From UBA8941 sp963780545 (lineage in GTDB: Archaea; Thermoproteota; Bathyarchaeia; TCS64): 64,000 bases of DNA. The DNA lies in NCBI GenBank assembly GCA_963780545.1, contig CAWACK010000020.1, forward strand, positions 62,001 to 126,000, written 5' to 3'. Numbering within the stretch: position 1 is the first letter of the stretch; every line of letters starts with the position of its first letter. The position numbers and the translations under genes were made by a program. The notes under the pieces were generated by a model. It saw only the letters and a list, made by a program, of their open reading frames with translations. It did not search any database and was not told where the DNA came from. Shown in pieces: positions 44,414 to 53,220 of this stretch.

Positions 44414-45535
44414 ATGGTTAAGACCACGGTATCATTAATCAAAGCCGATATCGGAAGCGTCGCCGGACACTCCGTCGTCGCGAAACCCCTGTTCACGATA
44501 GCGAACAGAAAACTCAAGGAGGCCCAGCAATCCGGGCTCATAAACAGTTTCTACGTCTTTAACGCTGGAGACGACTTGGAGCTGCTGATGACCCATTTCA
44601 AGGGTGAGAACGACCCTGAGATCCACAAGCTCGCCTGGGACACGTTCCTCGCCTGCACGAAGAAGGCGAAGGAACTGAAGCTCTATGGTGCGGGTCAGGA
44701 CTTACTACACGACGCATTTAGTGGCAATGTCAAAGGAATGGGTCCTGGCGTCGCAGAGATGGAGTTTGAGGAACGAGGATCTGATCCCGTCGTCGTCTTC
44801 GCCGCAGACAAGACCGAGCCCAGTGCCTTCAACTACTTCCTATACCGCGTCTTCGCTGACCCCAGCAACACCGCGGGGCTCGTAATCGACCCCAAGATGA
44901 CGGGTGGATTCAAGTTCGAGGTCTTCGACGCATACGAGGACAAATCCGTTATTCTCGAGTCCCCTAAGGAGCTCTACGAGCTCATCGCCCTCATCGGTGC
45001 CACCAGCCGCTACATGGTGAGCAGGATCTGGCGCACAAGCGACGATGAGATAGTCTCCACTAGCAGCACGACGAAGCTCAGCCTAATCGCAGGAACCTAC
45101 GTTGGGAAAGATGACCCAGTTTGCCTCGTACGCGGCCAATCAGGCTTCCCAAGCGTAGGCGAGATCATCGCCCCCTTCCAACACACCTACCTAGTTGCGG
45201 GCTGGATGCGCGGCAGTCACTGGGGCCCCTTCATGCCCGTGGGACTCAAGGATAGTAAATGCACAGTCTTTGATGGCCCGCCCAGAATCGTCTGCCTCGG
45301 CGTCCAGATAAGCAATGGTAAACTCGCAGCTGACGACGATGGAAACCCGCTCATAGTCGACTTCTTCGAAGATGTCGCCTTCAACGGCGCCCGCCAAGAA
45401 GCGATCCAGATGAGCCAGTTCCTCCGCAGGATGGGTGAGTTCGAACCCGCTCGCCTCGGACCCGAGGCGATGGAGTACACGACCCTTCCCCAGGTCCTAA
45501 AGGCCCTAGAGCCCCGCTTCAAGAAGAATAAATGA
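44414..45535 (+). CDS. Fructose-1,6-bisphosphate aldolase/phosphatase
   Basis: A 373-residue bifunctional gluconeogenic enzyme, typical of Archaea and deep bacteria, which condenses triose phosphates and then dephosphorylates FBP. The N-terminus TTVSLIKADIGSVAGHS and NAGDDLELLMTH supply metal-binding Asp and His. The C-terminal FFEDVAFNGARQEAIQMSQFLRRMGEFEPARL block is strongly conserved. The ATG at 44414 (MVKTTVSLIK) is preferred since family members start there and GATGAGG precedes it; the frame opens at 44399. It shows the organism makes hexoses from C3 units. Confidence 0.95.
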   Translation: MVKTTVSLIKADIGSVAGHSVVAKPLFTIANRKLKEAQQSGLINSFYVFNAGDDLELLMTHFKGENDPEIHKLAWDTFLACTKKAKELKLYGAGQDLLHDAFSGNVKGMGPGVAEMEFEERGSDPVVVFAADKTEPSAFNYFLYRVFADPSNTAGLVIDPKMTGGFKFEVFDAYEDKSVILESPKELYELIALIGATSRYMVSRIWRTSDDEIVSTSSTTKLSLIAGTYVGKDDPVCLVRGQSGFPSVGEIIAPFQHTYLVAGWMRGSHWGPFMPVGLKDSKCTVFDGPPRIVCLGVQISNGKLAADDDGNPLIVDFFEDVAFNGARQEAIQMSQFLRRMGEFEPARLGPEAMEYTTLPQVLKALEPRFKKNK

Positions 45536-45574
45536 GAGGCAAACCACTGGGAATATACTCCGGTCCAACCTTTT

Positions 45575-46522
45575 CTAGAAATTCGCCATTACTTTTTCGG
45601 CGAACACAGGCATATCGGACATGTCGGTGAAGCTCAGGGTAATTAGTCCTATTCCTCTGTTGATATACTCGGCTAAGTTTGCAGTGACCTTATCAGGTGT
45701 GCCGAAGCCGGGGCCTATTCTCTGTCGAAGAGCTTCTGGGGGTTGACCGCGTAGAGATGCAACCTTCTTAAGTTTCTCCTCCGCTTCAGCCTCGTTCTTC
45801 CCGAGGAGGACGCTAAAACCCGTCGCCTTCCTAATGGAGTCATAGTCCCTTCCGATCCTCTCGCAATGGCTGCGGAGTGCAGAAGTCTTCGCTTCAAGGA
45901 TCTTCAGGTCGCCGGTGAAGAAGTGGCTTATGTCGGCGTGCTTTGCGGCAATCTGCAGGGTGACCTTCTCCCCCCCTCCGCCAACCATGATGGGTATTGG
46001 TTTCTGTAGAGGCTGGGGCTTGTTGAGGACGTTATCAACTTCGTATAACTTCCCCTTGTATGTGAAGTGCTCGTTCGAGAACATTCCCTTGCATATCTCG
46101 ATGGTCTCCCTTAGGCCACGTAGCCTCTCAGCCGTGGGTGGGAATCTTCCCATGAAGCCATTAAACTCATCCTCGTGCCACCCCGCACCGATGCCGAATA
46201 TCAACCGCCCACCCGAGATGATGTCGACGCTCGTAGCCATCTTCGCCAGAACAGTTGGTCGCCTGTAGCCGTAACAGCCAACAAGTGGGCCAAGTTTGAT
46301 ACGCTTCGTCACCGCGGCAAGGCTCGAGAGCAGCGTCCAGCACTCAAGGGGGTGATTCCCTTCACCCCTTGGGTTCCACATGTTCATGAAGTGGTCAGTG
46401 GTAGTGAAGAGGTCGTAGCCGTTCGCTTCGACACCGAGACAGGCTTCCCGCATATAGCTCCAGTCCTTCCCCTCGGGGGGGAGGTGAACCCCGAACCAGA
46501 CATCCTTAGTCATCTCAATCAA
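45575..46522 (-). CDS. LLM-class (luciferase-like, probably F420-dependent) oxidoreductase
   Basis: A 315-residue bacterial-luciferase-fold enzyme. TTDHFMNMWNPRGEGNHPLECWTLLSSLAAVTKRIKLGPLV and SVDIISGGRLIFGIGAGWHEDEF are classic, as is PIMVGGGGEKVTLQIAAKHAD. In Archaea most members use coenzyme F420. Substrate not determined. It ends 40 bp from the converging aldolase gene. Confidence 0.9.
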   Translation of the reverse strand: MIEMTKDVWFGVHLPPEGKDWSYMREACLGVEANGYDLFTTTDHFMNMWNPRGEGNHPLECWTLLSSLAAVTKRIKLGPLVGCYGYRRPTVLAKMATSVDIISGGRLIFGIGAGWHEDEFNGFMGRFPPTAERLRGLRETIEICKGMFSNEHFTYKGKLYEVDNVLNKPQPLQKPIPIMVGGGGEKVTLQIAAKHADISHFFTGDLKILEAKTSALRSHCERIGRDYDSIRKATGFSVLLGKNEAEAEEKLKKVASLRGQPPEALRQRIGPGFGTPDKVTANLAEYINRGIGLITLSFTDMSDMPVFAEKVMANF

Positions 46523-46710
46523 TGAAGTAGGTGAAGCATCGAATTAGAACATTGCCAAACATGGGTAGAGGATGAGGAACAGCTTGACGATGGTGATGGT
46601 GGTGTCTGTTTCCATACCTGTCCTGTTCCTATTCCTAGCCTCATCATCGAATAGGGATAGGTGTAGGGATAGGGAGTGTAAGAGGGAGAGGGAGAGCAAC
46701 CCTCCGCTGG

Positions 46711-46730
46711 TCGGCCACTTGACTTATCGA
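46711..46730 (+). repeat. Weak copy of the dispersed 27-nt repeat
   Basis: TCGGCCACTTGACTTATCGA matches the core GGCCATNGACTTATCG with changes, and like the 51-kb and 54-kb copies it is preceded by a purine-rich GGGAGAG tract. Degenerate, so lower certainty. Confidence 0.35.
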
Positions 46731-46896
46731 TTACTCAGGGGGTAGCACTCGATTGTCATCCAATCAGTTTGTCTGTTACTCCCTCCTACCCAGCAGACAG
46801 ACCGGATTAGCTGAATCATAAACAGACTCACCAACTTAATAAGTGAACTAACTGACGAGCTGAACAGCTAGCATGCTGGCTGACTGCAGCTTTTTC

Positions 46897-47334
46897 CTAG
46901 GCCAGCTTACCTAGAGAGCCCAGCATCTCACCTAAGCTCCTCCCAAGAAAGCTCCTCCTAGAGCTCCCCTCAGTTCGTCCCCTAGTTTGTTCCCTCATTG
47001 TCCCCCAATTCGTCCCCATTATCCCGACGCTCCTCCCCCTTCTGGAGGTAGGGAGAGTGGAGCGTGCAGCGCCTGTTACTCTGCTTCCTCGTCCCCTGCT
47101 TCCGTTAGCAGTTGGTGCTGCCGCCACCAAGGAAGTGCTCTTCCAACGCTTCAGTAAGCGTTTTGAACTCTTCTTAACGAGCTTCATCGGGTCGCTGACA
47201 TTGAACACCTCAAGATGACCATAAATATGCTGCTTACTCAACCCTTTGTGTACTTCACGCGAGTATCGAACGCTTTTGCCCAAGTTGTTTCCCGTTTTCC
47301 CCGTACGCCGGGAAAATATTGGTGGAGTCAACAA
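46897..47334 (-). CDS. Doubtful basic Ser/Arg-rich frame
   Basis: A 145-codon frame, strongly basic. Its N-terminal half (GLSKQHIYGHLEVFNVSDPMKLVKK is a 25-residue stretch around residues 32-56, followed by SSKRLLKRWKSTSL) looks like real protein sequence, but the second half is low-complexity Arg/Ser/Gly reading the tandem units of this region. I do not recognise it. It may be the remains of a gene. Confidence 0.25.
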   Translation of the reverse strand: MLTPPIFSRRTGKTGNNLGKSVRYSREVHKGLSKQHIYGHLEVFNVSDPMKLVKKSSKRLLKRWKSTSLVAAAPTANGSRGRGSRVTGAARSTLPTSRRGRSVGIMGTNWGTMREQTRGRTEGSSRRSFLGRSLGEMLGSLGKLA

Positions 47335-47471
47335 GTACAGCCGGTGGCGCGCTAGCTAGTGCTTTATGAAGAATATAACTCGACGCCTCTTACACCAATT
47401 TTCTCGGTGAATCATGAGTGAACATTTCTCACAAACACCTTTAAATGCGGTCCGAGTAGTGCACCCTGACC

Positions 47472-48833
47472 TTGGCAACTAGCGAGTACCAGAAGACTAT
47501 AGAATGGCTATTCCAGGTTCGGAGGTTCGGGCCGGACAGGACGCTTGAGCCCAGCCTTAGATTGGCAGAGCTACTCGGCAACCCGCAGAGACAGTTCAAG
47601 GCGATACACGTCACGGGAACCAACGGCAAGGGTAGCACATCAGCGATGATCGCAAGTATCCTCCACTCCGCCGGCTATCGCGTCGGTCTCTACACCAGTC
47701 CTCACCTCGAACGCTTCACGGAGCGCATCGTTGTTGATGGTAAGGAGATCTCTGAGAATGATGTTGTCAGGCTAACGAGTGTGATTCGCCCACTTGTGGA
47801 GAGGTTAAATGAGGAACCTGAGCGCATCCATCCGCTCTTCTTTGACATAGTTACCGCCATTGCTTTCAAGTACTTTGAGGAGCGGCACGTTGACTTCGCT
47901 GTCCTCGAGGTCGGTATAGGCGGGAGACTGGATGCCACCAATATTGTTCAGCCCCTAGTCTCAGTCATCACGAACATCAGTCTCGAGCATACTCAGGTAC
48001 TGGGGGACACCTTACTCAAGATCGCCTATGAGAAGGCGGGTATAATAAAACCCTGTAGCGTCATAGTGACTGCGACACAGGATGACTCCGTATACGCCTT
48101 ATTCGAAGAGACTTGTAGGAGCCTAAATACCGAGATCCATCGCGTCGGGGGCGATATCACCTTCCGCAGGCTAGGGGGGGACCTCCATGGGCAGAGCTTC
48201 GAGGTCAACGGGTTGAAGGGTAGCTATAACCTCTATACTCCACTCTTGGGGGGCCATCAGCTCTACAACGCTTCAGCAGCGGTCGGGGCAGTCGAGGCGC
48301 TTAGCCGCAGCAACTTCGATGTATCAGAGACGGCCATCACCCGTGGATTCGCCGACGTCCGCTGGCCGGGAAGACTCGAAGTCATGCAGGAGCACCCCCT
48401 CGTCGTTCTCGACTCCGCGAAGGACGCGGAGGCCATGAGGGCTCTCGCCGAGGCTGTTGCGGAACTCCCCCACGAGAAACTCGTAGCCGTGGTTAGCATT
48501 AGCGGCGATAAGAACATACCGGAGATGATTCGTAACTTGTCCAGGGTCGTCGATCGATTCATCGTGACTAGCCACACGGTAATGGGAAGGGCTGCGGAAC
48601 GTGATAGGATAGGTAAGCAAATTGAGGGGATGGGTAAGCCTTGGGAGTCGGTTGAGAGGGTGGAAGATGCTGTGGAGAGGGCTTTAACTCTTGTTGGGTT
48701 TGATGATATGATTCTTATCACCGGATCCGTTTTCGCTGTCGGTGAAGCTCGGCGACTTTGGTTTGTTTTGGATGGTTTTAGGAAAAAGTATGCCAGCTTT
48801 ATGGGTAAACATCCACGTAATTTGCAAAGATAG
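47472..48833 (+). CDS. folC: Folylpolyglutamate/dihydrofolate synthase family ligase (FolC)
   Basis: A 453-residue Mur-ligase-family enzyme. The ATP loop HVTGTNGKGSTSAMIASIL, YTSPHLERFTERI and the metal region EVGIGGRLDATNIV are all intact, and the C-terminal domain VVLDSAKDAEAMRAL follows. FolC adds glutamates to folate; in Archaea homologues may act on tetrahydromethanopterin or sarcinapterin-like cofactors. The TTG start at 47472 is close to the family start. The following gene fragment is only about 50 bp away. Confidence 0.92.
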   Translation: MATSEYQKTIEWLFQVRRFGPDRTLEPSLRLAELLGNPQRQFKAIHVTGTNGKGSTSAMIASILHSAGYRVGLYTSPHLERFTERIVVDGKEISENDVVRLTSVIRPLVERLNEEPERIHPLFFDIVTAIAFKYFEERHVDFAVLEVGIGGRLDATNIVQPLVSVITNISLEHTQVLGDTLLKIAYEKAGIIKPCSVIVTATQDDSVYALFEETCRSLNTEIHRVGGDITFRRLGGDLHGQSFEVNGLKGSYNLYTPLLGGHQLYNASAAVGAVEALSRSNFDVSETAITRGFADVRWPGRLEVMQEHPLVVLDSAKDAEAMRALAEAVAELPHEKLVAVVSISGDKNIPEMIRNLSRVVDRFIVTSHTVMGRAAERDRIGKQIEGMGKPWESVERVEDAVERALTLVGFDDMILITGSVFAVGEARRLWFVLDGFRKKYASFMGKHPRNLQR

Positions 48834-48884
48834 TTAAGTTAAGATGGACATTTTTTTGGACCTTACTCAGCCAATCACGCGCGC

Positions 48885-49370
48885 GTCACCCGCGAGGGAT
48901 TCATGGCATACGATGGAACGAATAACACATTCAATCTCGCGTACGAGATTCTCGCTTGGAAGATACACAAGGCTCTCATTAGGGCTAAACTCGAGCCGTA
49001 CTTGGGTTTTTTACATAGTAACCAGATGGCTAAACTGAGTCTAGTCTGTGACTTCCAAGAACTATACCGCTACCTGATCGACGACTTCCTGATTCAATAC
49101 AGTCAAAAGATCAGTAAGAGGGATTTCAAGATGAAGACAGAGTCTGCGAGCCACGGGAAGCAGGGAAAGCGAGAATATCTAACAGACTCCGAAACAAAAA
49201 CCCTGCTTAATGAGCTTAACAGGTTCTTCGAGTCGATAGTTGAGGTTAAGAGGATTAGGAATGGGGAGCATCAAACACTTGAGACTCTGATTAACGAGGA
49301 GGCTCTACTCTTCGCAAAATATCTAAGAGGAGAGTCGAAGGACTGGGTTCCAAGGGTCACCTCGTTTTAG
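48885..49370 (+). pseudogene. cas1: Truncated cas1 (C-terminal part only)
   Basis: About 155-160 codons match the C-terminal half of the complete Cas1 encoded at 52119-53147: REGFMAYDGTNN, LEPYLGFLHSNQMAK, LVCDFQELYRYLIDDF and RIRNGEHQTLETLINEEA. The aligned region starts near residue 184 of the complete protein, so the catalytic Glu (E160 there) is absent and it cannot be an active integrase. The upstream boundary is about 50 bp past folC. Its codon use is GC-richer than the complete copy, so it is not a recent duplicate of it. A protein could start at the ATG at 48903. Confidence 0.88.
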
Positions 49371-49429
49371 TATTATAAACCAGCAACATTGTTTTTTAGA
49401 ACTTAAACAACTATTACCTCCGTATCTAC

Positions 49430-50196
49430 ATGAAAGTTCTTAGAAGAACTGGAAAATTCCTAAAAAACAGATTCCAAATATTTTGGGGCATAGGAATTGT
49501 CTGTCTTTTCATAAGCCTTCTTCTTATAGTAATTTCGTTTCCGAAATCTCCCATCTACATTAACTTGGGGCAATATGCATTTCCCATGGGGATGTTATCT
49601 GTACTTTTTTTAGTGTACGCCATCTATTCACGTAAAAAATACCGAGATTTTAAGAAGGGTTTTGATGGAGAACAAAAGGTTTCGAATTATCTTGAATCAA
49701 AAATGGGTAATGATTATTGCCTAATTAACGATGCTAAACTATTGAATAGCAACGAAAACGTTGACCATATAATATTAGCTCCAAATGGAATTTTCGTGTT
49801 GGAGACGAAAAATGTTGGTGGCACGATTATCTTTAAAAAAGGGGATAGTTGGAACTTCGGGCGAAGCCCAGTTTCTCAGGTTAGGAGTAATGCATATGCC
49901 GTTTTTGATATGATTTTAAATTCAAATGTACTGAAAATGAAACCAGATCGGGTTATAGGGATCGTCGTGTTTCCCAATTCTGAAATTTCAAGGCCTTTTC
50001 CAACTGATAATCCGATACTAAAGCTCAATGAATTACCTGAGTACATAATCAACTATGGAAATAATCAAGAAGATACTCATCAGAAGAACTTGAAGAAATC
50101 GGAAAGCTGATTTTAAAAATTTCAGAAAAACAAGACTCTCTTGAAAAGAACTTTACACAATCTATCGTTGAAATTCTTAAGGAATATTTTTTTTAA
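49430..50196 (+). CDS. Membrane-anchored NERD-domain nuclease-like protein (frameshifted)
   Basis: Two N-terminal transmembrane helices (about residues 16-37 and 46-66) followed by a NERD domain: FDGEQKVSNYLESKM, NVDHIILAPNGIFVLETKN and VGGTIIFKKG carry the D-x(n)-ExK nuclease-like core. The frame ends at 50110, but one missing base near 50065-50076 restores a continuous end, SSEELEEIGKLILKISEKQD to a stop at 50196, giving 255 residues. NERD proteins are related to nuclease folds and often found with defence or plasmid genes. AT-rich, unlike folC. Function here unknown. Confidence 0.8.
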
Positions 50197-50309
50197 AAAA
50201 AAATTAGATATTATTATCTACATTTAATGTTTTTATCAGAAAGTATTAAATCGAGAAAAAGGATAATCGTTTAAAGAGGGAGTTTTTAATTTAGAGGTTT
50301 TTTTAGAAA

Positions 50310-51322
50310 ATGCCTCACAATAAGCAAGATTTAGAAAAGAGGTTTTTAGAAAAATGTCCTAAATATGAAAGACTAGCTAAGAATTTATATGAAGTTTTAA
50401 AAGAATTTTTAAAAGAAAAAAACATTGAAAATCTTGGTGTTTTTTATAGAATTAAGAATTTTGAGTCATTTTGGCAAAAAATTGAGAAAAAAAATATGAA
50501 AATCCTCTTGAAGATGTAGAAGATATTTGTGGTTTAAGAATAATTTGTTATTATCTATCTGATTTAAATATAATATCTGATATGATTAAAAGTGAATTTA
50601 ATATTTTAGAAACAACAGATAAATCAGAGTTATTAGGAATTGATAAATTTGGTTATCGCTCTATCCATTTCATCATTACTATAAAAGATAATTGGCTAGA
50701 AGCTCCGAATTATAGAGGTTTAGGAGGTCTTAAAGTAGAGATACAAATTCGCACAATACTAATGCATTCATGGGATGAAATTGAACATGAACTTGCATAT
50801 AAAGAAATAGAACATGTTCCTAATCAATTTAGACGTAAATTATATAGATTAAGTGCTTTGATAGAGACAGCAGATGAACAATTTGAATTGCTTAAAAACG
50901 AGAGAGAAGAGTATATTACGAGTTTGGTTTCGGAAAAAGATAGGGAATCAGGCAGATTCAATATAGAACAGGTAATAAATTTAGACAACTTTCAGGCTTT
51001 TCTTGACTTTTATTTTCCTGATAGGTCTAAGTCTCTCGAAGATACAAGGAACTTGCTTGATGAAATTAAAAAATTCGATATTGACTTAAGCAAAATAAGA
51101 GACAGCTATGAAATTATTAAACCATATTTACCTAAAATAGAAGCAGAAGAGTTTGGTGGCGACGATAAACCTCATTGGGCGCAAGCAGGAATAATGAGAA
51201 CAATTTTAGATATCGCGTTTGATAATTATTGGGAATCTCGATATGCAGAAATGCCTTCACCTTTCTTAGATACTTCATTAAAGTGGAGAAATGATCTAAG
51301 AAAAAGAAAAATCATAAAATAA
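50310..51322 (+). CDS. RelA/SpoT-domain protein, possible alarmone-synthetase toxin (frameshifted)
   Basis: The first frame (to 50519) ends in FYRIKNFESFWQKIEKK, and the next continues YENPLEDVEDICGLRIICYYL, then GIDKFGYRSIHF and KVEIQIRTILMHSWDEIEHELAYKE. These are the ordered motifs of the RelA/SpoT nucleotidyltransferase domain. One more A in the A8 run at 50487-50494 joins the frames into 337 residues. A helical C-terminal part ends WAQAGIMRTILDIAFDNYW. No HD hydrolase domain is seen, so it could only synthesise. Archaea rarely encode such proteins, and small versions are toxins or phage-defence factors in bacteria. Horizontally acquired by composition. Confidence 0.82.
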
Positions 51323-51447
51323 AAATCTAATTTTTCGTCTGGTTGGTTGTCTGTCTGGTTGTTTCCCTGTCGGGAGAGAGAGGGAGAGTATATGTATGAG
51401 GGAGAGAATGTGTCAGAGAGTAGTGAAAATTAGTAGACAAAATGGGG

Positions 51448-51474
51448 GTTTGGGTTTGGGGCCATAGTCTTATC
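51448..51474 (+). repeat. Dispersed 27-nt repeat, copy 2
   Basis: GTTTGGGTTTGGGGCCATAG then TCTTATC, preceded by further G and followed by CCCCC. With its upstream GAAAATT and purine-rich tract it parallels copy 3 at 54826-54852. Confidence 0.7.
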
Positions 51475-51482
51475 CCCCATAC

Positions 51483-51505
51483 CCTGCGCCCCGACGCAGG
51501 TTTTT
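51483..51505 (+). terminator. Terminator-like hairpin
   Basis: CCTGCG pairs with CGCAGG around CCCCGA, followed by TTTTT at 51501-51505. Well placed to end transcripts from the RelA/SpoT gene, 160 bp upstream. Confidence 0.5.
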
Positions 51506-51733
51506 CATTGAAGGTAAACATATTATTGATAGTATTTTATTGGTCGTCATGTTGCTCTAGTGTGTAGTATTATATATAAATTAAGAGTATGAATTAATTT
51601 TATTAATATTAAAGAGATGCCTTAAAGTGTATGTTAAATTTGAAGAAATTAATGTGTTTTTCTCCATCTTATTAATAAAATGATGTATTAGAAAAACTTA
51701 AATGCAACTTTAATGTTTTATTAGATGGTATAA

Positions 51734-51964
51734 ATGTCAAAAGCAATGTTCAAGTTAACTAAAATAGATGTAAAACCATCAACTAAGCACAATGTAGAAG
51801 GTAATAAGACTAAATGGAAAAAAGAGCATCCAGATTATAGCAAGGAATATATGAAGAAGTATTCAATAACTCATCCAAATTATCATAAATATTATAAACA
51901 ACGAATAAAAGACCTAATGAATAAAGACATTAAAATAAAAGAGCTATTAGAAAAAGAAATTTAG
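51734..51964 (+). CDS. Small Lys/Tyr-rich protein, unknown
   Basis: A 76-residue basic protein with repeated aromatic-Lys units (WKKEHPDYSKEYMKKYSITH, then HPNYHKYYKQ). Similar KEHPxYxKEY units occur in linker regions of some homing endonuclease or phage proteins, but no catalytic motif is present. AT-rich codon use like the surrounding island. It could be a DNA-binding accessory protein. Confidence 0.45.
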   Translation: MSKAMFKLTKIDVKPSTKHNVEGNKTKWKKEHPDYSKEYMKKYSITHPNYHKYYKQRIKDLMNKDIKIKELLEKEI

Positions 51965-52020
51965 ACTGTAATCTCTATCTATATTTTTAGAAGAGGTGGG
52001 GAGACTCCAGAACTCATTTC

Positions 52021-52041
52021 TTTGGACAAGTAGTGAGTTAA
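52021..52041 (+). repeat. 21-bp direct repeat, copy A, upstream of cas1
   Basis: Starts TTTGGACAAG and ends TGAGTTAA. An exact second copy lies at 52096-52116, 75 bp further on. Confidence 0.75.
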
Positions 52042-52095
52042 GGAGTACATCCCCAATTCTCGAATGTTTTATTAGGATATATGGACTTCTCCCAA

Positions 52096-52116
52096 TTTGG
52101 ACAAGTAGTGAGTTAA
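52096..52116 (+). repeat. 21-bp direct repeat, copy B, at the cas1 start
   Basis: Exact copy of the 52021 repeat, ending two bases before the cas1 GTG. A 54-bp unrelated stretch separates the copies. Position suggests an operator or integrase-binding site; the spacing is longer than a usual CRISPR spacer. Confidence 0.75.
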
Positions 52117-52118
52117 AA

Positions 52119-53147
52119 GTGACTAAATTAGCATCTAAAATTGTCCTTGACGGTATCGGTTCCTATTTAGGCATGGAAAAGGGTTGTTTTATTCTTAAAC
52201 ATAGTGGGGGCGAGGTCAATCGTTATCCACTCTTCGAGCAGGAAATAGGCGAGGTTATTTTAAAAAGTGGTAACTCGATTTCAACTGGAGCTCTAGCCTC
52301 TTTCAGTTTCTGGAATATTGATGTTCTAGTTATGACTCAGAGAGGCCGGCCCATTGCTATATTGAGGAGTCTCGACGATGATTCGTATGTTAAAACTAGA
52401 ATATCTCAGTATCAAGCTAGCCTTGATATGAGAGCCTGCAGTATCGCGAAGAGCTTTATTATCGCGAAACTTGAAGGTCAGAATGTCATTTTAAGAAAAT
52501 ATGGTTTGGAAATTCACCCCGACAAATTTAAGGAAATAATCGAGGAGAGTGAATCTAAGAGCCTCGAATTGCTGAGGAGGAGGTTAACAGGCATTGAGGG
52601 TAAACACACCCAGCGATATTATAAGGAGATTTTTGGTCTCTTCCCTGAGAAGCTTAGACCCGAGAAGCGGGAGGGCTTTATGGCTTACGATGGAGTAAAT
52701 AACCTCTTCAATTTGGCGTATGAGATTTTGGCTTGGAAGGTTCATAAAGCTCTAGTTAGGGCTAAACTCGAACCTCAGCTTGGTTTTTGTCACTCAACTG
52801 AGATGAATAAACTGAGTCTGGTCTTAGATTTTCAGGAATTATATCGCTACTTAATCGATGATTTCGTGATTGAGTACAGTCAAAAAATCGATAAGAGAGA
52901 TTTTAAAATGAAAGCTGAATCTGCTAGTCACGGAAAGAGGGGCAAACGTGAGTATCTCAGTGATTCAGAGACTAAGAGTCTTCTTAATGAGTTGAACGAT
53001 TTTTTCGAGACTAGGATTAAGGTTAAGAGAATCAGAAATGGAGAGCATCAAACGATTGAGACTCTGATTAACGAGGAAGCTCAGTTATTCGCTAGATTTC
53101 TCAGGAATGAATTAAAGAGTTGGATTCCTAGAATACCCATAATATAA
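52119..53147 (+). CDS. cas1: Complete Cas1 integrase, without cas2 or CRISPR in the window
   Basis: A 342-residue Cas1. The N-terminal beta domain starts KIVLDGIGSYLGMEKGCF; the catalytic domain has E160 (GIEGKHTQRYY), H225 (GFCHSTE) and D237 (LDFQELYRYLID), the metal-binding triad needed for integration. GTG at 52119 is chosen because Cas1 similarity begins right there; the open frame continues upstream through both 21-bp repeats. No Cas2, Cas4, effector genes or repeat array is recognisable nearby, so it is a solo Cas1 in an AT-rich island. No HTH tail, PolB or other casposon gene is seen. It may be a stray CRISPR adaptation gene or a mobile-element integrase. Confidence 0.92.
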   Translation: MTKLASKIVLDGIGSYLGMEKGCFILKHSGGEVNRYPLFEQEIGEVILKSGNSISTGALASFSFWNIDVLVMTQRGRPIAILRSLDDDSYVKTRISQYQASLDMRACSIAKSFIIAKLEGQNVILRKYGLEIHPDKFKEIIEESESKSLELLRRRLTGIEGKHTQRYYKEIFGLFPEKLRPEKREGFMAYDGVNNLFNLAYEILAWKVHKALVRAKLEPQLGFCHSTEMNKLSLVLDFQELYRYLIDDFVIEYSQKIDKRDFKMKAESASHGKRGKREYLSDSETKSLLNELNDFFETRIKVKRIRNGEHQTIETLINEEAQLFARFLRNELKSWIPRIPII

Positions 53148-53220
53148 CTAATTAATAGATTAAATATGCGCGTGCACATGGGGGAGTTAAGCTGTTTTTG
53201 AGTTAAAAAAAATATGTATA

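Larger units (their letters stand above)
46523..47471. other. Gene-poor low-complexity stretch
   Basis: About 950 bp without a recognised gene. It begins with purine-rich runs (repeated GGGAGAGG and AGGGATAGG units around 46635-46700), a weak copy of the dispersed repeat (46711-46730), then a CTGA/ACTC-rich stretch, and tandem-like GGGGACGAAYTG units on the minus strand around 46975-47030. One minus-strand frame is listed separately. Confidence 0.5.
51323..51733. other. AT-rich gap with repeats and no gene
   Basis: Contains a purine-rich tract (around 51374-51420), copy 2 of the dispersed repeat, a terminator-like hairpin and then very AT-rich sequence with TATA-like boxes (for example around 51580) ahead of the small gene at 51734. 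No coding frame is convincing. Confidence 0.5.

Noticed and set aside
52021..52116. Mini CRISPR array made of the two 21-bp repeats
   Set aside because: Only two repeats, a 54-bp spacer and no dyad typical of CRISPR repeats; kept as a repeat finding rather than called CRISPR.
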